A stretch of 64,000 bases of DNA, taken from NCBI GenBank assembly GCA_020055645.1, contig CM034547.1:50718909-50782908 (forward strand), given 5' to 3'. Positions 10,733 to 25,700 of this stretch are shown here, in pieces. Position numbers and translations under genes: made by a program. The stretch's first letter is position 1. Each line of letters begins with the position of its first letter. The stretch is from Tomocerus qinae. Taxonomy: Eukaryota > Arthropoda > Collembola > Entomobryomorpha > Tomoceridae. The notes under the pieces are model-generated. The model made no database searches and was not told the origin of the DNA. It worked only from the letters and a program-made list of their open reading frames with translations.

Positions 10733-13700
10733 GTATGTATCAACTACTTTTATTCTAGCTAGAATCTCTACAAAGTAAGTCTTGAAATAATTACCCAAAT
10801 ACTCTTACATTCTTCGACGAAAACAATTGCAAAAACTGTGAATTGCTTATAATATTAGGATTGACAAGTTGGCTAGGATTTTGCTGGCTCATTCAGAGGT
10901 AGTAAACCATTATCATTTAATTGTTTACCCACTTAATCCTTGAGTACATATTGGAATTCATTTCTTGCACCGATTCTCAAAGTTCAATCGGCTTTGTTTA
11001 TTTTTGGTCCTATGTATTTACACTTTAAGCAATATGAATTAAGCATGATCAGCAAGCATTTCTGCAACCCTTATTTGCACATTTGCACGTTGACTGGGAG
11101 TATAATATAGCTTAAATACTATCGGTAACGGTTTAGTATCAAGGTTATAGGTTATAGTACAACCGTACATAAAGATAGGCATACTACATACCCGTGTCAT
11201 ACTATTAACATTACTACAATAATATAGGTAATATGACACGACATCAGAGTACGATAATACTCGAAGACTCTCTAACCGATAGAGATAGAGAACTAGTGAC
11301 TAGTGTATTGTGTGTACTGATAAGACAGATATATTAAATCGTTTTAGATCAGAAATTGAGTTAATTAATTTTTTTCTTGCGTCCCAAGTAAATGAAAATG
11401 GGAAAAAGAAAGCTAAATTGTTGACTCTCCAATTTAACAATGTGATTTGTGACTTTGTGACCTATGAAGTAAGCCCTATCGACTGACTGGAGACAATTGA
11501 GCTTCAGATGGTCTTAAACCTTTTTACGGGTCGGGTGGCTCAACAAGATAATTCATTTTGTCTATCAAGGAATGATGTTAAAGATAAATTGAGTACTGCT
11601 ACGTGTGTAGTATTGGCTACGTAGTAGGATTACCTTTTGCCAATAAAATAGTTGTAATAAGTACTAGTATAGCAGTAATATTTACTTTACTATAAAGATT
11701 GGCATTTTTAAATTCACTACTGTCCTTGTGGAGTGCACTCGGTAATTACAGCTTTATATTATTATGTACTAAAAGGTAATGGTATAGAATTATGTCATGA
11801 AATCCTTGTATGGGTTAGAAGGGAGGGGTAATGGAGTTGTGCTATCTCTCTATGTGGTATCTCAAGTGGCGTACCTGGTCTCTCAATACGACTTAGTTTA
11901 TGGATGCTTAAAATCTCTGCTTCACCAGCACAACCTTTCTCATTTCACTATCGGAAGACTTGATCTTTGCTTGGGTCGCGTCCTCCTGAAATACGGCTTT
12001 TCTTTTCTGTCCTCTTAAGTAGACGATATTATGTGACTTGATCATATTAAATATGATAGAAAAGCAAGCGAAGCCAAAGGTATAGAAGCGAAGGATGTAT
12101 CTGCAGTAGAGTTGGGCAGAATGAAAAGATTTCCAAGCGCTACGGACTACGACTCCAATCTTCAAAATGTACTATTATATTAATCGATGCTATCTACATA
12201 GTAGTCTAGTGAAATAGTTTGGACTAAATTATTTCTTGAAACTTTTGACCATTGGACCTTGGACCTGTAAAGCTCCATCGGGTTAAATATCTTGTAGAAG
12301 AACATTAGGGCTTGTGGAATAGCTATTCTGTGAATGTTCCTGTAAACAGCACACTTTGCATAGCGAATGAAAACTGCTTTCTGTAAATTGTTAATGAAAC
12401 AGAATACTCAAGTGGTACACTTCAGATCTATCGATTTTTGCTTCAATTAGTAAATGTTGAGTGGGTGCTGATACTAATGAATCAATGTTGAATACTCAGT
12501 GGCTACAGAAAACAATTTACATATTATATGAGCTGGGTGGAATTTCAATCTGTTTTGGCAAAGGTGAAAATGCCACTAGTAGAGTCAATGGTCTTATAAT
12601 TATTTTCCCAGCACTAGCAATTTAATTTTAACCTTCTTCGTCCGGCGTTTCCCAGCTGGACCTGGATTCTTGGAGATGCTTTTCATTTTTGATTTAAATA
12701 AATACAAATACATGTGCACTGTATAGAAGAAATGAGAAATGATTCTCATTGTTAGTAGTCTTAACAGTGAATTGTAAGGTCAGTAACTAAAAAATAGCCT
12801 TACAGTTAATGATAGACATTTTCGCTAGACTGTGCGTGGAATGGCCATTTAGTTTTTGAATTCAAATTAAAATATGTAATTTTGAAACGAGCTTTATGTA
12901 TGAACTTGTCCCTGGTCGTTCTGTCTGTGTGTATACCAGGGTCGAGAATAAGTAGTTAAACTTTTTCAAACAATACGACGGTTATGATTGCTTTCCTTGC
13001 TGATAGCGTAACCAACTGATAATGCCAGCATAATGCTTTTGAGTTATCTTGAACTCTACATAAAGGCTATTCAGAGAAGAAGTGTTCTAGGAATGCACAT
13101 AAATTCTAACGAAGGTACCGAAACCCAAAATTATAAGAGTGTATGCATGACAGAAGCGAATACTGGTTAACACAGAATAGAAAATTATTTCTCATGTAGT
13201 ACCTCAAGTGAAACTTGTTTTCAGATGAAACGAAGCAGGTAAACGATTTGAATATCCAAGAACATTTTATTTCTCTGGGTTCCAAGTTCCAAGGCTATTT
13301 ATAAAATATAGAATTGAGCATTAAGAAACGATCGAGGTGATATAAAACTTTCATCCCAATCTTATGATGTGAAATGTACTAGGAGAAGATAGAAAAAGTG
13401 GCCATCTAGATGTATACTTAAGCATTTACTTGGTGCTATATATTCATTATAGTTAATAATAGTATGTTTCTAAATACATACATGAATTTTGTCTAAATTG
13501 GAGTAGAGCAGAATAGGAAACTCTTTGAAAAGGAGAATAAAAGTTCACCAATGATTAGTGGTCACCATTATTTACTTATGTTAACTATTCGTATGGTTAA
13601 AGGGTCGTTTTCGTTATGGGAAAACTTTTAAGACCAGGATTATAATGGGGAATTTATAAATATAATTGAAATGAGTTGAGACTGTTATGCATAGTTGGAG

Positions 13701-16700
13701 ATTGGTGCGGAAGAGTGTGCCATTATTCTGCGGAGGGTCTCTGTGTGGAAAATAATAGCAAGTACTTTATGGAAATGAGTATTCACATTGTGAAAAGGAT
13801 TCTTAGCATTTTGCAGGGAATGAGACATCTTTTAAGAGGATAAATTAAAGGGAAAATGATAGGGACTCGTTTAGAAGAGCAGACACTAATGTTGCGAGGC
13901 AAAGAATAAAATTGGTCTAACGAGGAGCATTTTTCAAGCGTGAATATTCATCGTATTGATTTCTTTTGTACGAGGAAAAGTAGCAACTCTTTGTTATATC
14001 AACATGGAAAACTGCGGATTGTACCTTGAGGAGTGGATCTTTGCAAAATTCTTTCTCTTGGAGAATTTTTTGTGGGAAAACGTGTAGCGTTGAGAAGATC
14101 AAATGAAATCACTTCTCACCACGCTCAGACAGCCTCAAATCCCACGATCCATTTCACCACCACAAACTATTCTCCAGGCCGACCAGCAACTCAGGGCCGG
14201 CAAGAGCCAGAGTTACTACAGCTAGACAATATAACTTTATTCGATAATCCTGTAGACCGTGGCTTTCACAAATTCAGAGAACAAGTAGGAACCAACTAGC
14301 TTTATTTGTTTGTACGAATAGTCTCTTCCACACTGCGTAGGAACTATATGGATGATCTACAGTAAACTCTTCCGCCATTGGTTTGGCACATATGACGTAT
14401 TATTCAGTAGGTGTCTTCCAAATGATATAGTATGTTGGTGAGCTGAACAACTTTCACTGTCCCTCAGTGTGTGTCTACCGCTCAGATATATTTTGAAGAG
14501 AGAGAAAGCTTGAAATGTGATTCTACTTATGCATGACAACATGGTTTGTCAATCTACAATAATACGCGTGAAGGTTGTTGGAAAAATCCCTAGTTTCTTC
14601 GTGTCTTTACTTTGTGTCAAAATAGAAGACTCGCCAGAATTCCCATTTTTTTGTCCTTAAGGTTTACCTCGAGGACCCCTGTTCTTATATACTGCGGGGC
14701 CACAACTAGGATATCATACAGAAGTAAACGTAAACGCCAGCAAAATTCTACGAGTAGTTGGAGAATGACATAACTATCCGTCAAAAAGCTTTCCGATCTT
14801 GGAAAAAAAGGAGATGTGCAGGGAAAAAAAGAAAAATCGAATGCTTTTCCTTGGTTTAGCTTCCCTCACTCACCCAGACATGCAATACAGATAAAGAGAG
14901 CCGGACGGAAAACGGAGAGATGCCTAAATAGGCTGCATTAGAGCAACTGAAGTTGTCTGATGGGATTTGATGTGAAGCTCACATCCCATTCTGCATCACA
15001 CTGGCACAAGCCCATTTTCGCTAACATTCCTATGGGTTTCGACAAATTCTCAGCCGTTTATCCTTTGCATACACATAGAAAGGCACAACAGTCTGTTAAG
15101 CCTTTTTACGATTTTATATCGCTTTTCCATTGAATAAAATTCAATTCGCACAGAATTGGAGTGTGTTGGGATTTTACATTTCACGTGCACCTAAAAGCAA
15201 TACTATCCTCCGTGTATCTCCATGTACTACATAACGATAATGCATAATAGCCACACACATCCTCCAATAACAATACAAAATTCACCAGAATTGAAAGTCC
15301 AGTGCTGAGTCTGCCATTCCTAACATATTTAAGTGCATCAAAAGTTCTCAAATGCGATGTAGTACATTCTTTTCATTGGTATGTCTTGAAAAATATATTC
15401 AAGATAACAGAAGCTCTTCTAGGTAGAAATATCTCTGACTCTTAACAGTGGAGTATTTCCTGGAAAAGTGTACCAATTACAATGATCAAAATGAATGATA
15501 AAAATTTCCAGCAAATTCTTTTGTGGTCGATTTGAAAAGCTAACCCACGAAATTCAGAAATAGGTAAAGGTATCCACAAAATTTATATGACCTACCCTAT
15601 CTGTAATGTAAGGGTAATGATAATGATATAGTAAGATATTTTGAAAAATACAAGTTGACCAAGGACGGATTCTATGTTTGGATAGGAAGAGAGTCTGATT
15701 GATCGATTTTGGGAGTCTGAAAGCAAGGAAGGCAATATATGTACTGCAAACCAGATTTTAATGTCCCCAAGTGGTGAAATAATGTCGAAATTGCCTCAGG
15801 AGAAAGGCACAGAAGAAACACCATTTGTTACGTTGTTCTACCCGATGTGTTGATGCTGTGTAGTAAGAGATGTAGTAATAGTTGTATAAAAATGGCCATA
15901 AAGTAGTAGTTACCTATAAGGCTTAACAGTTATGGGAGATGATTTGGTATTCCCGGAGAGAAAAATAAGCCAGTGATACTGGAGTTTATTTATGGGGTAA
16001 CTGATGCTGGGAGGAATAAGTGTGGAGAATATTAGAGGGCTAACTTCGTGACTGTGAAAACAGTTGTGTTAAAATGCAATTGTGACAGAGTACGTGGGTT
16101 TGGGAGATAGGGATTGTCGTGATGTAGTCGTCATTCATTTAGATCGCGAAGGAGAAAAGGGAATTGATGTTTTGTCAAAACGCATGACATAGTATTATGC
16201 AGAAGAAGATGAGAGAGACATAGATTGGGACACTTCAAAAGATACAGGGCTACCTACTAGGGCATGGGGACTACTGTGCTCTGTTTACCACAAACAAATA
16301 GGAATGTCTCATTTGATGTAGTACGTGTGGCATCGGAGGCGACGCGAGGGTCTGAAGGCGGCTGATATGTGTGATACCAGAAAATGTGCATTGGAGGAGG
16401 AAACTGGAAGGCAAAGGAAAAGTCATGCCAAACTGAAGGAAAGGAAATCAGCGAGTGTAACGAAAATGAAGTTAAGGAAGAAACATTTTCACACTGAACT
16501 GTATCACCGTTGCGTTGTTGCTCCTGCCTTCAGAGGCAGAAATATGAGCTGGAGATCAGCATGTGGCCGCGTAAAATTAAGTCGTTATGAGATATTGATA
16601 TTCCTGTCAAATCTCACAAGATGAAGCACTCCTTCAACTTTCTTTGCATTACTCCCAGTTTAGACAACGTTCTCCAGCAACCACGGAACTTATGCAATGA

Positions 16701-19700
16701 AAAAGAAAGAGCTTCGTTAACGTTTCGTTTGGGTTAGGTTATGAAGCCAAATTATTATTGCGTACATCTACTACCACTCCTTACTTATAGTCTACAGCAT
16801 AGAAATCATAGCGGGATATACATATTATTTCATAAGTATGCCTAAGCACTTCACGAGAATTTTCCTCTCCTCCAGACCTAGGCAATGTCAGCAATTGCGG
16901 TTACTATTTCTTCTCAGTTATAGTTATGCTGAAGAAATGCTTTCAAGTTTTTGTCAATTTCCCCATTCCTAGAAACCTTTTTAGTAAGCTAGGATTTAAG
17001 AGATTCAATTTGATTCTCAAAAGCTTTCATTTCATTACTCCGTCTTCTAAAGTTTCAAATAGGACCCTTCTCAAAGTATTACCATTCCAATATTTATGAT
17101 TCTATTCCCGAATTTTTTATTTTCTCCGGCCATTCTCTTCATTTTCCTCAGCCCCAGCAAACGAACATTAAAATAATTCACTAATTCTTCTCCCTTTGTT
17201 GTTCATTTTTATGTCATCAGCGTAGTTTTTCATCACGTTAGCTCAACATAGTTTCTACGAATTCGAACATCTTAGAAACTTATTCTTAACTCTTCAAGAA
17301 ACTAGCACGCAAGTATATTGGTAAATGAAAAGGAGCTGGAGTCTACTGGAAAATGATTATGGCATTCTATTTCTATCTACGCTACAGCAGATGTTCAGGA
17401 AAAACTATTTTCTTACACATAGAAACTAACACAATTGAAAGAAGATGGAAATAAACTCATGTCAGTTATTATCCACAGAAGAATTTCTTTACAAAATGCG
17501 CATTTGTTTATTATTAATTATATTATATAGAATATGAAAATATATGATCACATATGATGTGTCTCAAGTTTTGCTTGTGGTATGAGTTACAGAGTGTCAT
17601 TATGACTGTCAAATGCGACAGTTTCTAGTATTGAGAGTTGAGATACTCACGCAAATGTTAAAGAGCTTGAGACAGGTTCGAGTCCAAGTTGAAAGTGCTC
17701 ACTTGTGTTATATTGGTCCATTCATCTCGACTTGGAGTTTGTATGTATTGAATGCGTGATTTAGTAGACAGACATGAAAGAGTGTGCTTTATGGGGCTGT
17801 TAAGCCATGCTGCCCACGTCGAATGAACAAAACAGACCAGAGACCACTTGTGACTTGAGTTTATGAGTTTATTTATTTATAATCTACATAGCAGGCACTT
17901 CAGTTCAATTCAGACATCACCGAACGTCAGCTTATCCTGTATTTCAGCATTCCACCAACAACACTCCATTGTAGACTCAATTAGCTGAATTTCACTGTTT
18001 CTATCCAAAGCCTGTCTTTTCATCTCTCCTTCGATTTATAAACGACGCCACGGCATGTGTGTAGCCTAATTATAAATTTATGAACAAATGTACGTAATTT
18101 GAAAGCACAGTCTAAAGCTGGAGTGCTTTTCATTTACAGATGCATAAAGGCAAACCTCGCATTACGAAACTAAACTTCTATTGTATCTATAACTCTATAC
18201 TTTTATTTCGTACAAAAAGGCTTGCAGACTCAACTCATTCATTAAACCTTGTATATCTCTTCTTACAATTACGTCGCTCGTACTAATGCCCACAGATGTA
18301 CACGTAGAACAAATACATGATGATACATAATATTTATTACGCTTCGGAAGTTCTTACAACTCCAAAATGTTTAACTTGCTCTTCCACATCACCTAAAGGT
18401 GTAATGTGACTAGAAATGTATCACCTATGAAAAACACTTTGGTAACTAATGTCAAACATGAACTTAACCAATAATGTGATGCTTGACATACCATTATACA
18501 GTATGCCAATGTTTCTAACATTGGTCTAAGGGCATTGTGGCGTATCGTGCTAAAAGACGGAGGGGTATGACATTCTGACCACTGCGCACTGCTCAACATG
18601 TTGTTAGTGCACAGTATTACCATACATAATTCCCATTGCAAATACACCCACGCAAACCCAGAGTGCACTAACGTATTCGATCAAAAATATAAGCAAATGA
18701 AATTGGCGGTGGGTTCAGATAACTTCAACGGATGTTGCAGTAGTAACTTGAGACATTGTAGAGATTTAGTTGAAAGGTAGAAATTGAGTGAATTCCTTAG
18801 AGGTTGGTGAGACAGGGTATAAATTGTTGTGCGAATGAATTATAAGAGACTAATGGAGTAGAAATAGTGGAAATAGTCCATGAAAAGGAGTCGGTAGGTA
18901 AAGCCACAGTTCCAGTTAAGTTGATTTGATAGCGGAAGTTAGGAAAACCAAATGGTAGTCGGAGGGTCCAATTAACTGCTCAGATGTTGCTCTTTTGAAG
19001 TGGTTACTAGTAACCGACCTATTAGCTGTAATAGTATCCATTAGAAAGCCAAGGGCTTTACATGCGTGGGTGAGCACTGTTAATGTCCATAATGAAACGG
19101 TATATTTATATGCAAAATTCATATCGTCCATATTATAACTAGGCAGTATGTATATAGATAGAAATAAGCTTTGAATCTAGCAGTAATTATACTTCTAAGA
19201 AAAGAGTAAGACAAGAAAGAGAAAGTTGAAGGAAATCAGAAACATTCTGCAACGACAGTGTCCAAAGTACGACGAAATAGTTTGTGAGATTTTGTAATGT
19301 TCGTGAAGAGTTTCTATTGTGTGTCATTTGATATTTGGTGAATGGAGAGTGTGATAGAATTGCTTGGGAATATTTTAGTTAATCTTACGTCTAGTTGTTT
19401 CTATATTAAATGGTAAATTGAAATGGTTGACTGTTAGCCTGCGGATACATTAGGCAGAGAGAGGTTCTCGTTAACTGTTTTCCTTGGAGAACAAGACTGG
19501 AGAGGTCCGTCTGACAAGTAAAGGAGCGTTGGGAACATTTTCCGGACAAGGAAAGGTAATGTAAGGGTAGAAGGGAAATTTCTTTGTTGTTTGGTAGCTC
19601 GGGGCAGTGTCATAATAGATATTAGGCACTGTCAAATGCACAAGTCCTTGGCATGGACATGGACGTCCACCCGTGGGCCGTAAGTAGACTTGACTTGACT

Positions 19701-22700
19701 CGTGGAAAACACTAACAACTAGTATAATGTGCGGGAGAAGCCAAGAAAGTTTACTTTTCGTTTTCAATAAACAAAAGATAAATGAAGAGTTGAGCATAGA
19801 GAAAGAATGGTAGGAAAGAAAATGGCAAAGGTCCATCCGAGAAGTTCAATAAATGGGATTTGGGGGAAAATGCCGAGAAAGGAAGAGCTAGGTATAATGC
19901 ATATCTGCCTTACTATGGGCCTGGAGTTTTGCTTTGTACTAGCATTACCTCGTAACTGCTACTTCTGCTTCCTCTACCTCCTCCACATAATATATCCCGA
20001 AGAAAGTGCAAAAGCTCACTATCTCTTACTACATATTGTACACACATACACGGAGAATACTACGACTACTCACTCCACACTCGTATGTACTTCGTTAGAA
20101 CAGAACAGAAGAGAAACTGGTGAAATTTCTGGTCCTGCGCTGCGTGCCATGACTTGAGTCTAATGCTGATGCTCTGTTACTTTCTCTTTTCTCCGCTTTC
20201 TCCCTGGCCCTTAGGTACTTTATCTCTATATCTATACAACTATCCTACTACAAACGATAATGTAGCTAGCTAGCAATAGGAACTGAGATCATCGTCAGCA
20301 ATAAGTCTACCGGCTACCTACACGTCCTGTCCTACTACTACTACTGGAGAAAGTACAGGATGTATTATTTGTACTTGAAACGGTAGGTATATATACAAAG
20401 TCACTTTCTTCCTATACTACTGTTATGTTTTCCAATGTTGGAATAAAGTATTCCACTTTAGTCCTGGTTTATTATTATTACTTTACTCGGGATGGATTTC
20501 CATGGATCTTCTTTGGATTCTCTATCCGGAACTGAAAATCTAGCCAATTTGACCTGGCACCAACTAGACATACGATATATACACACACACACTTATAATC
20601 ACGATGTTGACTAGAAAGGTTTTCCACAATAGCACCACCGCCAGCCAATCAGCCAACACAACTTCCTAGAGGTGTGATACAAGCATTTCCCTTTAGTTCT
20701 TAGTTTAACTGTAGGCTGTAGTCGTAGTAAAATTCTTTGCCTTTGCAGATGAGGATGAATGTAAAGGGCATGGGAGGGCAGGCAGGGAAAGGAAAGTACT
20801 ACGGAATGTGAACAGGTTACGACTAGAGTTCAGTTCACTTAAACTAACCAAGTACTTATTACATACATTATCCCGTCAGCTCGGAGAGCTCTTCACGTTT
20901 AGTTGGCTCTAGTTTACAGTTAGGGAGATAGTTGCATTTATGTCCTCTGAACTAACAGTCTAAATTGTGGAGTGGATGATCAAAGGAAAGTGCACAGTGT
21001 GTATCCGCATGTTGAAAAAGTTGCTATCACTGCTATTGTAAGGACACTAATGTAATGTTACTATACTTACTTTCAATATCAGAGCTGGAGTAAACGAAAC
21101 CACAAATACAGTTGATTCGACTGCTGGGGACAAGTGGAAAATGTAATGACATTTGACTGGTTGATGTTTTGCTATTCTCCCAGCTTTCTCTTTCCTAAGT
21201 GCATGCTGTTTACAAAACATTGCTAAATTGTGAGCATTTCCCTATTTCTATAATGGAAGGCTGTCGGTGTATTTAGATGTTCGTGTAAAGCCAAAGCCAC
21301 GTCAAATTACAGTCACAGTCGTAAAGCTAACTGTGTAACAAAGTATTTGGAAGAGGAGTGAGGCGACGCGTTGAGTTTAGCTTATCATTACTTAACGTGC
21401 TAACATGAGAACTCCTCATCTCAGCTTTGTTCCTATCAATGTCTCAGGATGCTCTGTCTTCTTCCCACAAAAACATTCCTCTCGGCGAAAGTTGGAGAAA
21501 GTGCTTTAGTAGAGCAGGAGAGCACAACTATCACTATCTAGACATCCTGCCTTACCAGTTACTTACCATGCTCTGCCATTTTCCTCTTTGTCCTTATACA
21601 AAATTCAGAGCTCTATTCCATGTTGGTGGGAGTTGAAGGCTTCTCCCATCTGCTGTCTTAGTCATTTCAAGGTGTAAGCCTTCTAATGTAAATGGCTTTC
21701 TATACACCACAAATCCCTGGTTTGTTTTGTCTGTTTTATCGCTTTCGAGTCCTGTTTTTGTCACTAAAACTGCCACTGGTGTCTCTTCCTAACTGCTATT
21801 TATCAGTAGGCACTCCACGGACTTTTATGCACAATGTTCTTACATCCTACCAAATCTAGATAGAGAATACATCTTTTCAAAAGTCACCAAGAAAAGGAAA
21901 TGACAATGATGAGCCTGATAGGGCGCAGCCAGCTGGAAGAAGACATCCATTTATTCCCTTTTCTCCAACTAATCTCTAACTCACACATCTCCTCTGGCTT
22001 TAAATTATAAACCTCCGCACTACTCACTTTCTTCAATCTTGAGAGAGAATCAAAAGAAAGTCAACTCTGTCCTCCTCTCAAACTACGTACTGGAAAAGAA
22101 AAAAGCGGATTTGATGCAATCAACATTTAATGCTATCCACGTATCTCTCCACAATCATAATATACAGATTAACTTTTGCTTTCGTTGGTGGGTATCAGTT
22201 ACCAACTACCGTATGATTAGAAAATTAGTCTGCATCCTATTTTCTCTCTCCATATGGTAACTCCATATAAAACTTACACTAACACTAAAATTTCAATTAT
22301 TAATTTTTATTTAATCCCGTTTTCAAAAACTTTCAAAATCTTAAAGACGTGTTTTCAAAAATGTATTGTTATGTTTGAAAGCAGTAGTTACACGAAAATA
22401 TAATGTCTTTTGCGGATCAAACTGTTTTAATTCTGGATAGCCATTAATATAAGCATGGTCCAGAAAGTTTGCACTGCAAATTCAGTCTAATTCAGTCTAA
22501 CAATTAAAGTGAATCAATTCACATATTTTCAGAAAGCGTTGAAAGTTAAAATGAAAATTGACCAAGTGTGTACGTAATCCTCTACCGTTCTTCGAGACAT
22601 TATCAATTCAACAATTTCTGCAGGCGCAAGGTATGCATAATTCTCGTGAGTCAAATATTAAATAACTGCTGTGTTCAAACGAAAAAGTCTCTGTGGGGAA

Positions 22701-25700
22701 TGAACGTATCTATTATGCAACTTCTCTGCAATGTAAATAAATATCTAATAGAGCAGTGACGGCAGTAGTCAGTCCTACAGTTTTATTAAAGATTTAATAC
22801 TTACACATACAAAATGATCTCTGCTTTTTACTTTATATGTCGACATTAAATGTGGTAACCGTTCCAGCTCGCGCGGGGCAACGTATGAAGGCTAGCTTAT
22901 GGATTCACATTTCTGTCCGTATTAGCAATGATTTAGTTTTTCAACGCGCTGAAGAAATGAATTAGTATTTTCAAGCTGTATTGTATAAGCCAATCAAAAA
23001 GTGTTTTAATGGTGTTTATTAAATCACTAGCTTAATATTACCTCTGAAGATTTAATTTGGCACTGGTAATAGGAAAAAGTTGACTTGCACATTGTATTAA
23101 ACTATACGTCCAAGCCTACATTCCTCATAGAACAGCAGATTATAGTCATTGTTATTGTTAATTTCGTTATTTTCCAACCTATTTAAAGGATTGACGTAGT
23201 GATTTTAAAATGTACAGTGTATACCTATGCAGCATTTCCATTCCCCCGGCGAGCTTTTTGTTACGGCTTGTCTGTAGGTTATATTATAGCTTGCAATATC
23301 ATTCTGATTTACTACCTCTCAGTTGTACAAGTTGTGCTGCAAAGAAAAGGGGTAGACAGTAGACCTGTAGCTTGAAATCTCAACAACTGCATGAAAATTG
23401 AACATGCAGAGGGTCAGAGAGAGAATTCTTTGCTCATCATCACTACGGAACCCCAACCCAACACAACTGCTGGTTTCATTTACTTTGTACTCCTAGACAA
23501 ATGAAATGAAAACAGGAATTTTAATTTGGAGAGTTAACACATTTTGAGGCCGAATGTAATACCCTAGTAGAAATATTTGTCGGTATTGCATCCAATCTCT
23601 TATGGATGCACTATACTATAATGTAGTTAGGTAGAATGTCAAAGTAGATTATGCACCTCGCAAATGAGTTTTGTGTATAGTATATCTTTGTGAATATATT
23701 CGTTTGTATTAGGCATATATTATTTAGGTGAGGTAAGTGATTAGGTGTGCAATTGCGTAGACCTGCAAGTTGCAAGCTTTGATCTATTTAATCCAATCCT
23801 ATTCTGCTCGTCTACCTCCCAGATAGAGAATGGTAAAGTAGTACTTTATAAGTGTAAGCGGATTCCATCAAAACGTAGCGTATTTAATCAGTACTCAATC
23901 CGGTATCTCATGGATTTAGAGTATTTCTCTGCTCTCCTCGAGTCCTCAACGCAATGGGAATTGTTACTTTGTATAGTTACCTACAGGAACTAACAAATTA
24001 TATCAGGAATCGAGTTTAATTGATTCCCATTAGTTGTTAGTCAGAGTCAGAGTCAAATTCACAGTAAATGAATTCCAATCACTCAGGTATATATAGTAGT
24101 TATTTGAGATGATATTCCAATTTGATACCCAGAGATTGGAGGTCTGGAGTTAATGAGATCAGCTGACAAGGCTTCCAGATATTATGGTCCCAAGCAATCT
24201 TTTTTTCTATTCAATTGGAAGAACAATGAATCATATGGTACTACACAAAAGGCTTGCTTCGACCAGAACTCGAAGCCGAGAACTGTACTATGAGACTACC
24301 ACACTGCGGGTACCATTTCATACGCGAAGCCCACTACTATTTGCCGACTGATGAATAGTATGTACTTAACATATTGCGCTGAGTGCAAATGATGTAATGA
24401 CTGAATAGCCGAATGTGATGACTGTATACTGTACTCGTAAATTTTTAAATTTAATCGTAAATTTTGGAAATTAATCGTAAATTTTTGAATTTACTCGTAC
24501 ATTTTTGAATTTAGTCGTAAATTTTGGAATTTAATCGTAAATTTTTGAATTTACTCGTACATTTAGCATTCATCGGTCGGCAAATCGTAACGTGCTTCGG
24601 ATATGAAATCGTACCCGCAGAGTTGTAGTGTAGTTGGACCTCACACGTTGTTTTTATCGGCTTCGAGTTCTGGTCGAAGCAAGCCTTTTGTGTAGTACCA
24701 TATGATTCATTGTTCTTCCAATTGAATAGAAAAAAAGATTGCTTGGGACCATAATACATGACTGCGTTAGATGAACTTTTTCTGTTTCCACTTAGAAAAA
24801 GATCCCAATTTAGTTGCTTTCGTCATGTGGTGAGGAGATGAGAGCGTAAAAGAAATGGGAATTCGAGTAGTTCACGGTGTTCACGATCAGTTATTCCTTA
24901 GGTGTCCTCCAACCACTCCTCCTCCTCATCAAGCCTTTTGAGATTTTCTTGTTTTCTTCCAGTCAGTTGCTCGACAACAGTAAGCAACTAAGTACACACA
25001 CAATACGTCAATGTGCTGCAATACAATACACTACTGCTTCATGTTCTGAGTAGTAGTAGGAGTCACTAGTGTATCTGTATCATCCCTCTCTACTGAAAGA
25101 GTAAGTATGTATAGCATTAGTGGTCTTAGCAAAAGCTTCAGGGTGTCAGCTTAAGCTCAAGACGGGGAAAGTAGGATTGGACAAATATATACATTCCATA
25201 TATACAGAGTCTTGTATATGTTCTTGAGACAAGAGATGAGATGGAAGATTTTCGGGAGAGAAAACAGAATTGCTAGTGAAGTGACTGAGATGTAGCCGAG
25301 TCACAAACACAACTCAAGCCCACCCTTCTCAGTTTCATTTAATAATATCGATCTGCTGGAGCGGAGCTAACTCTCTGTCTCTTACTCTCTTCTTCATTGT
25401 CTCTTTTCCAGGATTCTTCCAGCACAGTTTAAAATGCCTCGGTATAGGATGACACAGTCAATATGTACTTGCATGACATTCCCATTTGTACTCTTTATTG
25501 CATAATGTACTAACACATATTCCGAATATTCGCCCAGGAGCAGAAACTAACATATCAACTTGTTATGCAACTTACAAAATTGTCCACTCCATTTTTTCAC
25601 TTAAATGCACTTTCTCCCGAGACAAGAACTACGAACATGAATCCACTTAACTAGGTACCTCCAAAATAAAAACATACTTCAGGAAACTAGCTTCTATAAA

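Noticed and set aside
14033-14299. 88-codon + strand open frame in intron 1 with somewhat exon-like composition
   Set aside because: No domain, no convincing acceptor in the right phase, and exons 1 and 2 of Alk already join without a gap in MAM1.
17640-17700. Perfect tRNA B-box sequence GGTTCGAGTCC
   Set aside because: The T-arm stem does not pair, and no acceptor stem or A box at proper distance was found.
19807-20157. 116-codon + strand open frame in intron 1
   Set aside because: No recognisable homology and no conserved pattern; length alone is not strong evidence in 64 kb.
24511-24759. 82-codon minus-strand frame in the foldback right arm
   Set aside because: The mirrored arm does not keep the frame and no transposase motif is present.
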